From Opitutia bacterium (lineage in GTDB: Bacteria > Verrucomicrobiota > Verrucomicrobiia > Opitutales > Opitutaceae), in assembly GCA_016190985.1 (NCBI GenBank), contig JACPPI010000005.1:94710-158709 (forward strand): a stretch of 64,000 nucleotides of DNA, read 5' to 3'. The position numbers were made by a program, and so were the translations under genes. A model generated the notes under the pieces. It searched no databases and was not told where the DNA came from. It saw only the letters and a list, made by a program, of their open reading frames with translations. Position 1 is the stretch's first letter; every line of letters starts with the position of its first letter. Below are positions 9,882-19,018 of this stretch, piece after piece.

Positions 9882-12125
9882 TCAGCCGGCCAGAATCTTT
9901 TCACGCAGGTGGGTGCACCTTAATTTCGACTCGGCGTTGCGCACGGCCATGCCGTAGGCGGCGGGCTCGCCGACGATAAAGACCTTCTTCCGGCCGCGGG
10001 TGATGGCGGTGTAGATGAGGTTGCGCTGGAGCATGACGAAGTGCGCCTTCAGCAGCGGCACGATGACCACGGGATACTCGCTGCCCTGCGACTTGTGGAT
10101 GCTGATGGCGTAGGCGAGCGCGAGGTCGCCGAACTCGCCGCGCTCGAAGGTGTGCCTCGCGCCGTCGAAGTCGGCCGTGAGCGTGCCCTTCACGCCGTCG
10201 ATCGCGAGCACCTGGCCGATGTCGCCGTTGAAGAGGTCCTTGTCGTAGTTGTTGCGGAGCTGGATGAGCTTGTCGCCCGGGCGGAACTCGCCGCTGAGGG
10301 TCTTGAGGCCCGGGCGGCGGCCGTTGAGCGCGGCCTGGAGCGCGGCGTTGAGATTGCCGACGCCGGCGACGCCCTTGTGCATCGGGGCCAGCACCTGCAC
10401 GTCGTTGACGGGATCAAACCACTTGTAATGCGCCGGGATGAACTTCGTGCACAGCTCGGTGATCTTCGCGAGGCAGTCCTCGGGCGACGACGCGGCGATG
10501 AAGTTGAGGTCGCTCCACGCCTGCGCCTGGGCGACCTCGCTGACGACGGGCGGCGGGGAATTGTCGCCGCCGTTGATGGCGTGGGCCACGCTGACGATGA
10601 GGCTCTGGTCCTTCTGACGGTAGACCACGGCGAGGCGCGTCACGGGAATCTTCTCGGTGGCGATGAGATCCTTGAGCACGTTGCCCGCGCCGACGCTCGG
10701 CAACTGGTCGGTGTCGCCGACGAGCACGAGGTGCGCGCGCACCGGCACGGCCGCCAGCAACGCGGCGGCGAGGCGGGAGTCGAGCATCGAGGCCTCGTCG
10801 ACGATGAGGAAGTCGGTGGCGAGCGGCGCCGACTCGTTGACGGTGAAGCCCATCTTCGCGCCCTCGAACTTGAGCAGGCGGTGGATGGTCGAGGCGTAGC
10901 CGCCGGTCGTCTCGGCGAGGCGCTGGGCGGCACGACCGGTCGGCGCGGCGAGGTGCACGCGGGCCTTCTTGGCCTTCAGGATTTCGACCAGGGCGCGCAA
11001 AATCGTGGTTTTGCCTACCCCCGGCCCGCCGGTCAAAATGCTCAATTTCCGGCTGAGGGCGTTGGCGAGCGCCTCGGACTGAAGCGGGTGGAAGGCAAAA
11101 CCGGATTTCGCCTGCGCCCACTTGATGGCGGCGTCGACCTTGATGGCGGGCAGGCCGGAGGGCGCGGCGGTGAGGCGCTTGACCACCTCGGCGATCTTCT
11201 GCTCGGCGCGGTCGTTGGCGGGCAATTGCAGAAAGACGGAGTCGGATGCGGTAGGGCGAGTCGTCCCGACGAGCCGCGGCTCATCCGGAGGATTCGCCCT
11301 GCCTGTATGTTGCACCATTGACTTGTCCTTGAGCAGCGCGTCGATGCGGGCCTGCAGCAGCTCGGAGGAAGTCTCGAGGAGCGCGGCGGAGTAGTCGACC
11401 AGTTCGCCGCGCGGGTAGGCGGTGTGGCCCTCCTCCTGCAGGGTCTCGAGGGCGAAGATGAGGCCGGCATCGAGGCGGGGCGGGGCGTCGTTGGCGTAGC
11501 CGAGGTTGATGGCGATGCGGTCGGCGGTCTTGAAGCCGATGCCGTCGATCTCGCGGGCGACGCGGTAGGGCTCGGCGGTGATGACGCGCCGCGCCTCGGG
11601 GCCGTATCGGTTGACGAGCTTCACGCACTGGGAGGTGGTGACGCCGTAGGTCTGGAGAAAAATGTGCACCTCGCGCAGGGTCTTCTGCTCCTCCCAGGCC
11701 GTCTTGATGGCGGTGGCGCGGACCTTGCCGATGCCTCCGACCCGGCGGAGCTTGCCCGACTCCTCGCTCAGCACGCGGAAGGTGTCGGTGCCGAACTGGT
11801 CCACGATCTTGTTGGCGTAGACCTTGCCGATGCCCGGCACGAGGCCGCTGCCGAGGTATTTGCGGATGCCGTAGACGGAGGAGGGGAGCTCGGACTTGTG
11901 CGTGGCGATCTTGAACTGCGCGCCATGTTGCGCGTGTTTGGTCCACTCGCCGGTGAGCCGGAGCGTCTCCCCGCATTGCACGCCCGGCAGCGGGCCGGTG
12001 ATGGTGACGGTGCCGTCGCCGTTTTCGGGCTTCAGTTCCGCGATGGTGTAGTGGTTCTCCTCGTTGAAGAAGATGATGCGCTCGAGGACGCCGGTGAGGG
12101 AGACTGCGGGGGAGGAAGACGCCAC
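9882..12125 (-). CDS. recD2: RecD2-type ATP-dependent DNA helicase
   Basis: GIGKVYANKIVDQFG helix-hairpin-helix, LTGGPGVGKTT Walker A, DEASMLD, ISIHKSQGSEYP motifs. Confidence 0.92.
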   Translation of the reverse strand: MASSSPAVSLTGVLERIIFFNEENHYTIAELKPENGDGTVTITGPLPGVQCGETLRLTGEWTKHAQHGAQFKIATHKSELPSSVYGIRKYLGSGLVPGIGKVYANKIVDQFGTDTFRVLSEESGKLRRVGGIGKVRATAIKTAWEEQKTLREVHIFLQTYGVTTSQCVKLVNRYGPEARRVITAEPYRVAREIDGIGFKTADRIAINLGYANDAPPRLDAGLIFALETLQEEGHTAYPRGELVDYSAALLETSSELLQARIDALLKDKSMVQHTGRANPPDEPRLVGTTRPTASDSVFLQLPANDRAEQKIAEVVKRLTAAPSGLPAIKVDAAIKWAQAKSGFAFHPLQSEALANALSRKLSILTGGPGVGKTTILRALVEILKAKKARVHLAAPTGRAAQRLAETTGGYASTIHRLLKFEGAKMGFTVNESAPLATDFLIVDEASMLDSRLAAALLAAVPVRAHLVLVGDTDQLPSVGAGNVLKDLIATEKIPVTRLAVVYRQKDQSLIVSVAHAINGGDNSPPPVVSEVAQAQAWSDLNFIAASSPEDCLAKITELCTKFIPAHYKWFDPVNDVQVLAPMHKGVAGVGNLNAALQAALNGRRPGLKTLSGEFRPGDKLIQLRNNYDKDLFNGDIGQVLAIDGVKGTLTADFDGARHTFERGEFGDLALAYAISIHKSQGSEYPVVIVPLLKAHFVMLQRNLIYTAITRGRKKVFIVGEPAAYGMAVRNAESKLRCTHLREKILAG

Positions 12126-12208
12126 GGAGTCCTACAAATGCACATAGATGCGGTTCGAGGCAACACCCGCGGAATCGACTTCGCCACAAAATCGCGTATC
12201 CCTCGGTC

Positions 12209-12682
12209 ATGCGCTATTTCGAGAACCTCATGGTCGGCGACAAATTCAACACGGGCGAACACGTGATGACGGCGGCGGAGATCATCGCCTTCGGCAAAAA
12301 ATTCGACCCGCAGGCGTTTCACACCGACCCGGTCGCGGCGACGGGCACGCCGTTCGGCCGGCTGGTGGCCAGCGGCTGGCACACCGCCGCCGTGAGCATG
12401 CGGCTGATGGTGCTCGGCGAAATGGCGCTGGAAGGCGGCGTGATCGGGCAGGGGGTGGAGTCGCTGCGCTGGCCGCGCCCCGTGCTCCCCGGTGATCGGT
12501 TGCGGGTGGTGTCCGAGATCGGCGAACTGCGCGCCGCGCCGGCCCGGCCCGACCGCGGGCTGATCAAGCTCCGTTGCCGCACCTCCAACCAGGACGGCAA
12601 GGTCGTGCAGGACATGACGGCGACGCTGTTGGTGGCACGGCGGCCCTCTTTCGCCAAGGCTGCCGAGGGCCAGCCGGCGTGA
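12209..12682 (+). CDS. MaoC-like dehydratase domain protein
   Basis: FGKKFDPQAFHTDP...FGRLVASGWHTAA motif. Confidence 0.85.
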   Translation: MRYFENLMVGDKFNTGEHVMTAAEIIAFGKKFDPQAFHTDPVAATGTPFGRLVASGWHTAAVSMRLMVLGEMALEGGVIGQGVESLRWPRPVLPGDRLRVVSEIGELRAAPARPDRGLIKLRCRTSNQDGKVVQDMTATLLVARRPSFAKAAEGQPA

Positions 12683-12724
12683 AATCGCCGCTTCAGGCAC
12701 GAGTCCACCACTGGTCGTGCCAAT

Positions 12725-12773
12725 CAGCCTCCCGAAATTTGTAATCTATTAGATTACAAATTTCGGGAGGCTG
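12725..12773. repeat. Perfect 22-bp-stem hairpin, TATTA loop
   Basis: CAGCCTCCCGAAATTTGTAATC-TATTA-GATTACAAATTTCGGGAGGCTG. Confidence 0.95.
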
Positions 12774-12868
12774 CCGGTTGCTTGGCGGAGGATGCACGTG
12801 GGCGGGCGGGGCGGGGACGCCCGGATTGCGGCGTTGCCTCGGGTGGAGTGGCGCGGTTTGTTGAAGGC

Positions 12869-13231
12869 ATGAACTCCGCCGCCAATGCCCTGACCGCACT
12901 CGTCGCGCTGCTGCATGCCTACTTCCTCGTGCTGGAGATGTTCCTGTGGACGAAGCCGTATGGCCGGCGCGTCTTCCAGCTCACGCCGGAGAAGGCCGAG
13001 ATGACCAGGTCGCTCGCGCTGAACCAGGGTCTCTACAACGGCTTCCTCGCCGCCGGGCTGGCCTGGGGGCTCCTGGCCGGCGCCGACGGCCACGCGATCA
13101 AGGTTTTCTTCCTCTCCTGCGTGATCATCGCGGGCATCGTCGGCGCGGCGACGGCCCACCGGAAAATACTCTGGGTGCAGGCCGTGCCCGGCGCGCTGGC
13201 GCTGGCCTTGGTGTGCGCGGCGAACGGGTAG
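12869..13231 (+). CDS. DUF1304 family membrane protein
   Basis: MNSAANALTALVALLHAYFLVLEMFLWTKPYGRRVFQ..., NQGLYNGFLAAGL. Confidence 0.85.
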   Translation: MNSAANALTALVALLHAYFLVLEMFLWTKPYGRRVFQLTPEKAEMTRSLALNQGLYNGFLAAGLAWGLLAGADGHAIKVFFLSCVIIAGIVGAATAHRKILWVQAVPGALALALVCAANG

Positions 13232-13251
13232 GGCGCGCAGATGCGCGCCAC

Positions 13252-13890
13252 CTACAGGATGGCCGCGCCCGCCGCAGTCAGGTCGGCAAAGATCTCGGTC
13301 GCGCCTGCCGCGCGCAATTCCTCCGCCGTGTGCGTGCCGGTGGTGACGCCGTAGAACGCGAGCCCGGCGTTTTGCGCCGTGGCCATGTCGTAGGGCGAGT
13401 CGCCGATCAGCGCGGTTGTGGCGGCCTCGCTCCCAAGCAGAGCAAGCGCGTGCTGCGTGAACCGCGCGTCGGGTTTGATCCAGGGCGTGTCCGTGACACC
13501 GAAGACACCGGCGAGCAGCGGGTCGAGGCCGAGGTGCGTGCAGACCTGGCGGGCGGCCGGGCCGCGCTTGTTGGTCAGCACGGCGCAGCGCACGCCGGCA
13601 CCGGCCAGTTGGACCAGAAGCTCGCGGGCACCGGGCAGCAGCGTGACATCGTCGAGGTTGGTGGCGTTCCAATGCTCGGTGAAGTGTGGCAATACCGCCG
13701 CCACGTGCTCCGGGCCGGCCAGCCGGGCGATGGCCTCGTCCAGGCCGCCGCCGACGGCCGCGCGCACTGCGGCCAGGGTCGGCTCGGGCAGGCCGAGCCG
13801 GCGCAGGGCGTGGACATGGCAGCGATGGATGGCCGAGAAATGGTCGATGAGCGTGCCATCGAGATCAAAGAGGACGGTGCGGAAGCGCAT
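13252..13890 (-). CDS. HAD hydrolase, phosphoglycolate phosphatase-like
   Basis: VLFDLDGTLIDHF, VLTNKRG, KPDARF, LIGDSPYDMATAQNAG. Confidence 0.88.
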   Translation of the reverse strand: MRFRTVLFDLDGTLIDHFSAIHRCHVHALRRLGLPEPTLAAVRAAVGGGLDEAIARLAGPEHVAAVLPHFTEHWNATNLDDVTLLPGARELLVQLAGAGVRCAVLTNKRGPAARQVCTHLGLDPLLAGVFGVTDTPWIKPDARFTQHALALLGSEAATTALIGDSPYDMATAQNAGLAFYGVTTGTHTAEELRAAGATEIFADLTAAGAAIL

Positions 13891-13987
13891 CGGACCGGGA
13901 GCGAAGCCGCGAAACCCGGCAAAGACACGAAAAATATGGGCGCAGAAATTTCTCGTGCCGGTTGCCGGTGGAGTTGAGAATCGAATC

Positions 13988-15115
13988 ATGAGTCCACCCC
14001 GAGCCCCCGCCAGCGCCGCCGCCCGACTGGAAGGCGGCACGCTGCTGGTGCGGGTGGGGGGCGACTGGCGGATCACGGAAAAGCATCCCGGCTGGACGGA
14101 GATGCCGACGCAGGATGCGCCCCAGCGGGTCGTGCTGGACGGCGCGGCCCTGGGCAGCTGGGACAGTTCGCTGGCGCTGTTCATCCGCGCCGCGCGCTCG
14201 TGGTGCGAGACCCAGGGCAGCGCGTTTGTGCTGGAGCGGATGCCGGAGGGGGCGGGCAAACTCGCCGGTCTGCTGGCGCAAAAAACCGCCTTGCCCGCCA
14301 CCCGGCCGCTCGGCATCCCCGGGCTCGCCGCGGCCGTGGGCACCGAGACGGTGCGGCTGTGGCGGGAGACCAAGGATCTGTCGCAACTGGTGGGCGAGTG
14401 CGCGTTCAGCGTGGGCCGGTTTTTCCGCGGGCAGGCGCAGTTCCGCTGGCGCGACTGCCTCGTGGAGATGCAGCAATGCGGCGCGATGGCGCTGCCCATC
14501 GTGGGGCTGATCAGCTTTCTGGTCGGCGTGACGCTCGCCTACACCGGTTCGCTGGTCGTGCGCCAATACGGCGGCGACATCTGGATCGCCGACATGGTCG
14601 GCCTCGCCGTTGTGCGCGAGATGGGGCCGATGATGGCGGCCATCGTGCTCGCCGGCCGCACCGGGGCCGCCTACGCCGCCACGCTCGGCAACATGAAGGC
14701 CAACGAGGAGATCGACGCCCTCGCCACGCTCGGCGTCTCGCCCATCGACTTCCTCGTCATGCCGCGGATCGTGGCGCTGTTCTGCATGATGCCGTTCCTC
14801 GCGCTCTATTCCGACGGCGTGGGCATCCTCGGCGGCATGGCGATCGCCGCCGCCCCGCCGCTCAACATCCCGGCGACTCTCTATTGGGCGGAGATGCAGA
14901 CGATCGTGGACCTGTCGGACATCAACACCGGCGTGCTCAAGGCCGGGGCCTTCGGCCTGCTCATCGGGCTGGCCGGCTGCTGGCGCGGCCTGCAGGCGGA
15001 CCGCAGCGCGGCGGGCGTGGGCCAGGCGGCGACCGCCGCCGTGGTCACGGCCATCCTGCTCATCATCGTGGCGGACTCCATCTTCGCCGTGGCCTTCAAC
15101 ATCCTCGGCTGGTGA
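13988..15115 (+). CDS. mlaE: MlaE-type ABC transporter permease with N-terminal STAS-like region
   Basis: Permease block MALPIVGLISFLVGVTLAYTGSLVVRQYGGDIWIADMVGLAVVREMGPMMAAIVLAGRTGAAYAA. Confidence 0.88.
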   Translation: MSPPRAPASAAARLEGGTLLVRVGGDWRITEKHPGWTEMPTQDAPQRVVLDGAALGSWDSSLALFIRAARSWCETQGSAFVLERMPEGAGKLAGLLAQKTALPATRPLGIPGLAAAVGTETVRLWRETKDLSQLVGECAFSVGRFFRGQAQFRWRDCLVEMQQCGAMALPIVGLISFLVGVTLAYTGSLVVRQYGGDIWIADMVGLAVVREMGPMMAAIVLAGRTGAAYAATLGNMKANEEIDALATLGVSPIDFLVMPRIVALFCMMPFLALYSDGVGILGGMAIAAAPPLNIPATLYWAEMQTIVDLSDINTGVLKAGAFGLLIGLAGCWRGLQADRSAAGVGQAATAAVVTAILLIIVADSIFAVAFNILGW

Positions 15116-15120
15116 ACCCC

Positions 15121-15915
15121 ATGACGGCCACGGACAGCACCCCGCCCGCCATCGCCCTCACGGACCTGACCTGCGGCTATGGCGAGCAGGTGGTCCTCGA
15201 AAAAGTGTCGTTCGCCGTGCGGCGCGCGGAGATTTTCTTCATCATCGGCGGCAGCGGCTGCGGCAAGAGCACGCTGCTCCGCCACATGATCGGGCTGCAG
15301 CCGCCGTTGCGCGGCAGCGTGAGATACTTCGGCCGCGACTTCACCGCCGCCACGGCGGCGGCGCGCAAGGACCTGCTCCGCACCTTCGGCGTGCTCTACC
15401 AGGGCGGCGCGCTGTGGAGCTCGATGACCCTGCGCGAGAACGTCGCCCTGCCGCTCGAGCTGCTGACCGACCTCGACCGCCGCGAGCGCGAGGAGGTCGT
15501 GGCCCTGAAACTCGCGCAGGTCGGCCTCGCCGGCTACGAGGATTATTTCCCGGCCGAGATCAGCGGCGGCATGAAAAAACGCGCCGGCCTGGCGCGCGCG
15601 CTGGCCCTCGACCCGGCCGTCGTGTTTTTCGACGAGCCCTCGGCCGGCCTCGACCCCATCACCTCCCGCAAGCTCGATGATTTGGTGCGGGAGATCCGCG
15701 ACACGCTCGGCACCACCATCGTCATCGTCTCGCACGAGCTGGCCAGCATCTTCGACCTCGCGGACCGCGTGGTGATGCTCGACCGCGCCGCGAAGGGGAT
15801 CATCGCCGAGGGCGACCCGCGCCGGCTGCGGGACGGCAGCGACGACGCCCGGGTGCGGGAGTTTTTGAATAGACGCGGCGAACCGCATCGGCAACAAGAG
15901 GGGCCGCTGTCGTGA
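15121..15915 (+). CDS. mlaF: MlaF-type ABC transporter ATP-binding protein
   Basis: IGGSGCGKSTLLRHMIGL Walker A, ISGGMKKRAGLARALALDPAVVFFDEPSAGLDP. Confidence 0.92.
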   Translation: MTATDSTPPAIALTDLTCGYGEQVVLEKVSFAVRRAEIFFIIGGSGCGKSTLLRHMIGLQPPLRGSVRYFGRDFTAATAAARKDLLRTFGVLYQGGALWSSMTLRENVALPLELLTDLDRREREEVVALKLAQVGLAGYEDYFPAEISGGMKKRAGLARALALDPAVVFFDEPSAGLDPITSRKLDDLVREIRDTLGTTIVIVSHELASIFDLADRVVMLDRAAKGIIAEGDPRRLRDGSDDARVREFLNRRGEPHRQQEGPLS

Positions 15916-16916
15916 AAACCAAACTGAGTCCCGCCGCCGTCGGCATGTTCATCCTGGGCGCCCTGGCGCTCTTTGTGGTGGGCTTTCTCTCGTTCGGCGG
16001 CAGCAACATCTTCGTCAAGCCCGCCCGTTTCCTCATCTACTTCGGCGAGTCGGTCAGCGGCCTCGACCCCGGCGCGCCGGTGAAGCTCAACGGCGTCCGC
16101 GTCGGCCGCGTCGCGGGCATCAACGTCCGCTACGACGCGGTCAGCAAGGAATCCCTCGTGCAGGTGACCTGCGAGGTGAACCGCAACATCCTCACCGACA
16201 GCACCGGCGCCCCGATCGACCTGACCAACCCGGCCAGCCTGCAGGAGCTGATCGACCGCGGCTTGCGCGCGCGGCTCAACCTCACCGGCATCACCGGCCT
16301 GCTGTTCGTCGAGATGGATTTTGAGGACATCCGCAAATATCCCGCCAACCCCCGGTTCATGCGCGAGCCCCTGCCGGCCGTGCCCGCCATCCCCTCGCCC
16401 ATCTCGGAGGTGCAGCAGAGCATCGTCGAGATCGTGGCCAACCTCAAGCAGGTGGACTTTGCCGGCCTCTCCCGGCAGGTGAAGTCGCTGCTCACCGTCA
16501 CCAACGACAAGGTGTCCGCGCTCGACGTGAAGCAGCTCGGCGAGAAGGTCGGCGCGGCCGCCGACGCCGTCACCACCTTCGTCAACTCTCCCGAGGCCCG
16601 GCAGACCTTCCTCAACCTCAACGCCGCGCTCACCGACCTCCGCGTCGTGCTGGCCCGCATCGACGGCAACGTCGGCCCGGTCAGCGACGAGCTGAAGAAG
16701 ACGCTCGCCGACGCGCAGGTGGCGCTGAAGGCGCTCGAGTCCACTGCCGCCACCACGCAGCGCTTCGTCGCCGCGCAGGGCCACGTGGGCGACGAGGTCA
16801 CGGCGGCGCTCCGCCAGTTGTCCGACGCCGCGGCGGCGCTCGAGCGGCTGTCCGACTCCCTCACGCGCAACCCCACCGCCCTCATCGTCGGCAAAAAGAA
16901 ACCCGGCACGCCATGA
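15912..16916 (+). CDS. mlaD: MlaD family (MCE domain) substrate-binding protein
   Basis: FGESVSGLDPGAPVKLNGVRVGRVAGI MCE motif; overlaps mlaF by 4 nt. Confidence 0.9.
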   Translation: MKTKLSPAAVGMFILGALALFVVGFLSFGGSNIFVKPARFLIYFGESVSGLDPGAPVKLNGVRVGRVAGINVRYDAVSKESLVQVTCEVNRNILTDSTGAPIDLTNPASLQELIDRGLRARLNLTGITGLLFVEMDFEDIRKYPANPRFMREPLPAVPAIPSPISEVQQSIVEIVANLKQVDFAGLSRQVKSLLTVTNDKVSALDVKQLGEKVGAAADAVTTFVNSPEARQTFLNLNAALTDLRVVLARIDGNVGPVSDELKKTLADAQVALKALESTAATTQRFVAAQGHVGDEVTAALRQLSDAAAALERLSDSLTRNPTALIVGKKKPGTP

Positions 16917-17467
16917 AGAAACTCGCCCTCTGTCTTCAGCTTTCAGCCCTCTGTGCTCTGTCCTCGGTCCTCGGTCTTCTGTCTGCCTGCAACCTCCCCC
17001 AGCCGCAGGCCGACACCGTGCGCCATTTCACGCTCAGCACCCCGGCCGCGACGCCGGCCGACGGCGCCGTCGTGCGCCCGGTGCAGCTCGCCGGCCACCT
17101 GCGCGGCCGCCCGATGGCGGTCCGCGTCGCGCCCAACGAGGTCATCTACAACGAGGACGTGCGCTGGGCCGAGCCGCTCGACGACGCCATCACCCAGCTG
17201 CTCCGCGCGCGCGTCGGCTCCGCCGGCGCCGGCCGGACCATCACCGTGCAGCTCTCGCGCTGCGAACTGGTCCGCGCCGAGGGCAACAACGTGCAACTCG
17301 CCGCGACCTGGACGATCACGGCGGCCGACGGGACCGCGCAGCGCGGCGCCTTCACCGCCGGCCCGCGCACCTGGGACGGCAAGGACCAGGGCGCGCTCGT
17401 CGGCCTGATCCGCGACGCCGTCAACGAGCTCGGCGACACGCTGGCCGCGGCGGTCGCCGTCAAATAG
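16913..17467 (+). CDS. PqiC-like ABC transport auxiliary lipoprotein
   Basis: Lipobox LLSAC; DTVRHFTLSTPA..., follows mlaD in operon. Confidence 0.75.
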   Translation: MKKLALCLQLSALCALSSVLGLLSACNLPQPQADTVRHFTLSTPAATPADGAVVRPVQLAGHLRGRPMAVRVAPNEVIYNEDVRWAEPLDDAITQLLRARVGSAGAGRTITVQLSRCELVRAEGNNVQLAATWTITAADGTAQRGAFTAGPRTWDGKDQGALVGLIRDAVNELGDTLAAAVAVK

Positions 17468-17484
17468 TTCCCGGCTTTGCCCGC

Positions 17485-18099
17485 ATGACGCCCGTCGAAT
17501 CCAAGCTCCGCGATCTGCTGGAACTGGCGCAGGTGGTCCTCGACGACCTGCCCATCGGGCTCCTGATTCTCTCGGCCCACGGCACGCCGCTCTGGTTCAA
17601 CCGCGAAGCCGAGGTGGTCTGCGCCGTCTGGAACCGCACCCCGCTGCGGCGCGACGCCCTCCCGCTCAAGCGCGCGGAATTCTCCGTGCCGCCCGTCCTC
17701 TGGTCGGCCTGCTCGGCGCTGCTCGCGGCGGACAACCCGGACGGCCCCGTCCCCGAGCCCGCCATCATCAACGAACCCGAGCGCGGCCTGCACGCCGTCG
17801 TCCGGCTCCAGCGCCGCTCCGCGCGGACGGGCCCGCCGGCCTGTTTTCTCCAGCTCGACTACCGCCGGCCCCGTGGCGACCGCGAACGCCCCATCTCCCC
17901 CGGCGCCCTCAGCCTGATGTCCCGCCTGACCTTCCGGGAGCGCGAGGTGGCCCTGCGCGTGCGCGACGGCCTCACCACCGAGGAGATCGCCCGCGAGCTG
18001 CGCCGCAGCAAACTCACGATCAAGACGCAGCTCGCCGGCATCTTCAAGAAGCTCGGCGTCGCCAACCGCTCCCGCGTCACGGCGATGCTGAACCGGTGA
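17485..18099 (+). CDS. LuxR-family HTH transcriptional regulator
   Basis: LTFREREVALRVRDGLTTEEIARELRRSKLTIKTQLAGIFKKLGVANRSRVTAML. Confidence 0.85.
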   Translation: MTPVESKLRDLLELAQVVLDDLPIGLLILSAHGTPLWFNREAEVVCAVWNRTPLRRDALPLKRAEFSVPPVLWSACSALLAADNPDGPVPEPAIINEPERGLHAVVRLQRRSARTGPPACFLQLDYRRPRGDRERPISPGALSLMSRLTFREREVALRVRDGLTTEEIARELRRSKLTIKTQLAGIFKKLGVANRSRVTAMLNR

Positions 18100-18153
18100 G
18101 CCGGGATGGTTTTCTCGGGAAAACTCAGCGTCAAAGGCCGTCGCCGGCCATGA

Positions 18154-18182
18154 GCTGATGTCAACTATTAGTTGACATCAGC
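18154..18182. repeat. Hairpin, TATTA loop
   Basis: GCTGATGTCAAC-TATTA-GTTGACATCAGC. Confidence 0.95.
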
Positions 18183-18211
18183 CGGAGCGCGCTTCCGGGA
18201 CGCGGCTTCGC

Positions 18212-18290
18212 TCATTTCAGGGCGGCGGCGAGGCGGGCGAGGGCGGTCCCGACGTTCTCACGGGAGTTGAACGTGCTGATCCGGGCATGG
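18212..18290 (-). pseudogene. Remnant of dapL-like 3' end
   Basis: Minus translation [25 protein letters not shown] versus intact dap[26 protein letters not shown] (19019..). Confidence 0.85.
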
Positions 18291-18319
18291 CGTCCGCTTT
18301 GATGCTTGCGGCCAGGCAT

Positions 18320-18336
18320 AGTATCGTTTTGATACT
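18320..18336 (+). promoter_or_regulatory. Inverted repeat AGTATC-GTTTT-GATACT upstream of hicA, putative operator
   Basis: Perfect 6-bp arms a few nt before hicA start. Confidence 0.5.
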
Positions 18337-18339
18337 GGC

Positions 18340-18534
18340 ATGCCCAGAAAGCTCCGCGAGCTGATTGCCGATCTCGAACGGGCCGGCTTCGTCAACCGGG
18401 GTGGCAAGGGCAGCCATCGCAATTTCGTCCACCCGCGCGGCCTGCGCGTCACCCTTTCCGGCCAGGCAGGAGCAGACGCGCGACACTATCAGGAGAAGGA
18501 AGTCCGTCAGAAGATAAACCTCACCCGCTCATGA
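18340..18534 (+). CDS. hicA: HicA-family mRNA interferase toxin
   Basis: MPRKLRELIADLERAGFVNRGGKGSHRNFVHPRGLRVTLSG; overlaps hicB by 4 nt. Confidence 0.88.
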   Translation: MPRKLRELIADLERAGFVNRGGKGSHRNFVHPRGLRVTLSGQAGADARHYQEKEVRQKINLTRS

Positions 18535-18893
18535 AAACTCCCGCCCGTAAAAACCAAACCCCGGCGCAGCTCGCCCGCCGTTATCTCAAGCTCGTGGAAT
18601 GGTCCGAGGCCGACGGCTGCTTCGTGGGCAGTGCTCCGCCCATCATCGGTCCCTGCTGTCACGGTCGCACCGAGGCGGAGGTCATGGCCCAGCTGAGCGC
18701 CATCGTCGAGGAATGGGTGGAGATCATGCTCGGCGACGGCCATCCGCTGCCGACGGGCACGGCGGGGAAAAAATACAGCGGACAGTTTGTCGTCCGGGTC
18801 GCGCCCGAGCTGCACAAAAAGGCCTCGCTCAAGGCGCTGGCGCGCGGCGAAAGCCTGAATCAGTTTGTCGCCTCCGCCCTGGCTGAGGCTTGA
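18531..18893 (+). CDS. hicB: HicB-family antitoxin
   Basis: VEWSEADGCFVGSAPPIIGPCCHGRTEAEV...FVVRVAPELHKKASLKALARGESLNQFVASAL. Confidence 0.88.
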   Translation: MKTPARKNQTPAQLARRYLKLVEWSEADGCFVGSAPPIIGPCCHGRTEAEVMAQLSAIVEEWVEIMLGDGHPLPTGTAGKKYSGQFVVRVAPELHKKASLKALARGESLNQFVASALAEA

Positions 18894-18931
18894 AGCTGCG
18901 GGCTGCATGTTTATCAGTCCAGGAATTGGAG

Positions 18932-18966
18932 CGGGCTGATGTCAACTAATAGTTGACATCAGCCCG
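18932..18966. repeat. Hairpin, TAATA loop
   Basis: CGGGCTGATGTCAAC-TAATA-GTTGACATCAGCCCG. Confidence 0.95.
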
Positions 18967-19018
18967 GGAGATCGGGGCCTGGATGCGCATTGGCCGGGAG
19001 GGCACCAGAAGAACGGGG

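Noticed and set aside
6821-9957. Long plus ORFs (6821-8317, 8305-9957) opposite the M16 peptidases
   Set aside because: Gly/Asp/Glu/Val-rich mirror frames of conserved genes.
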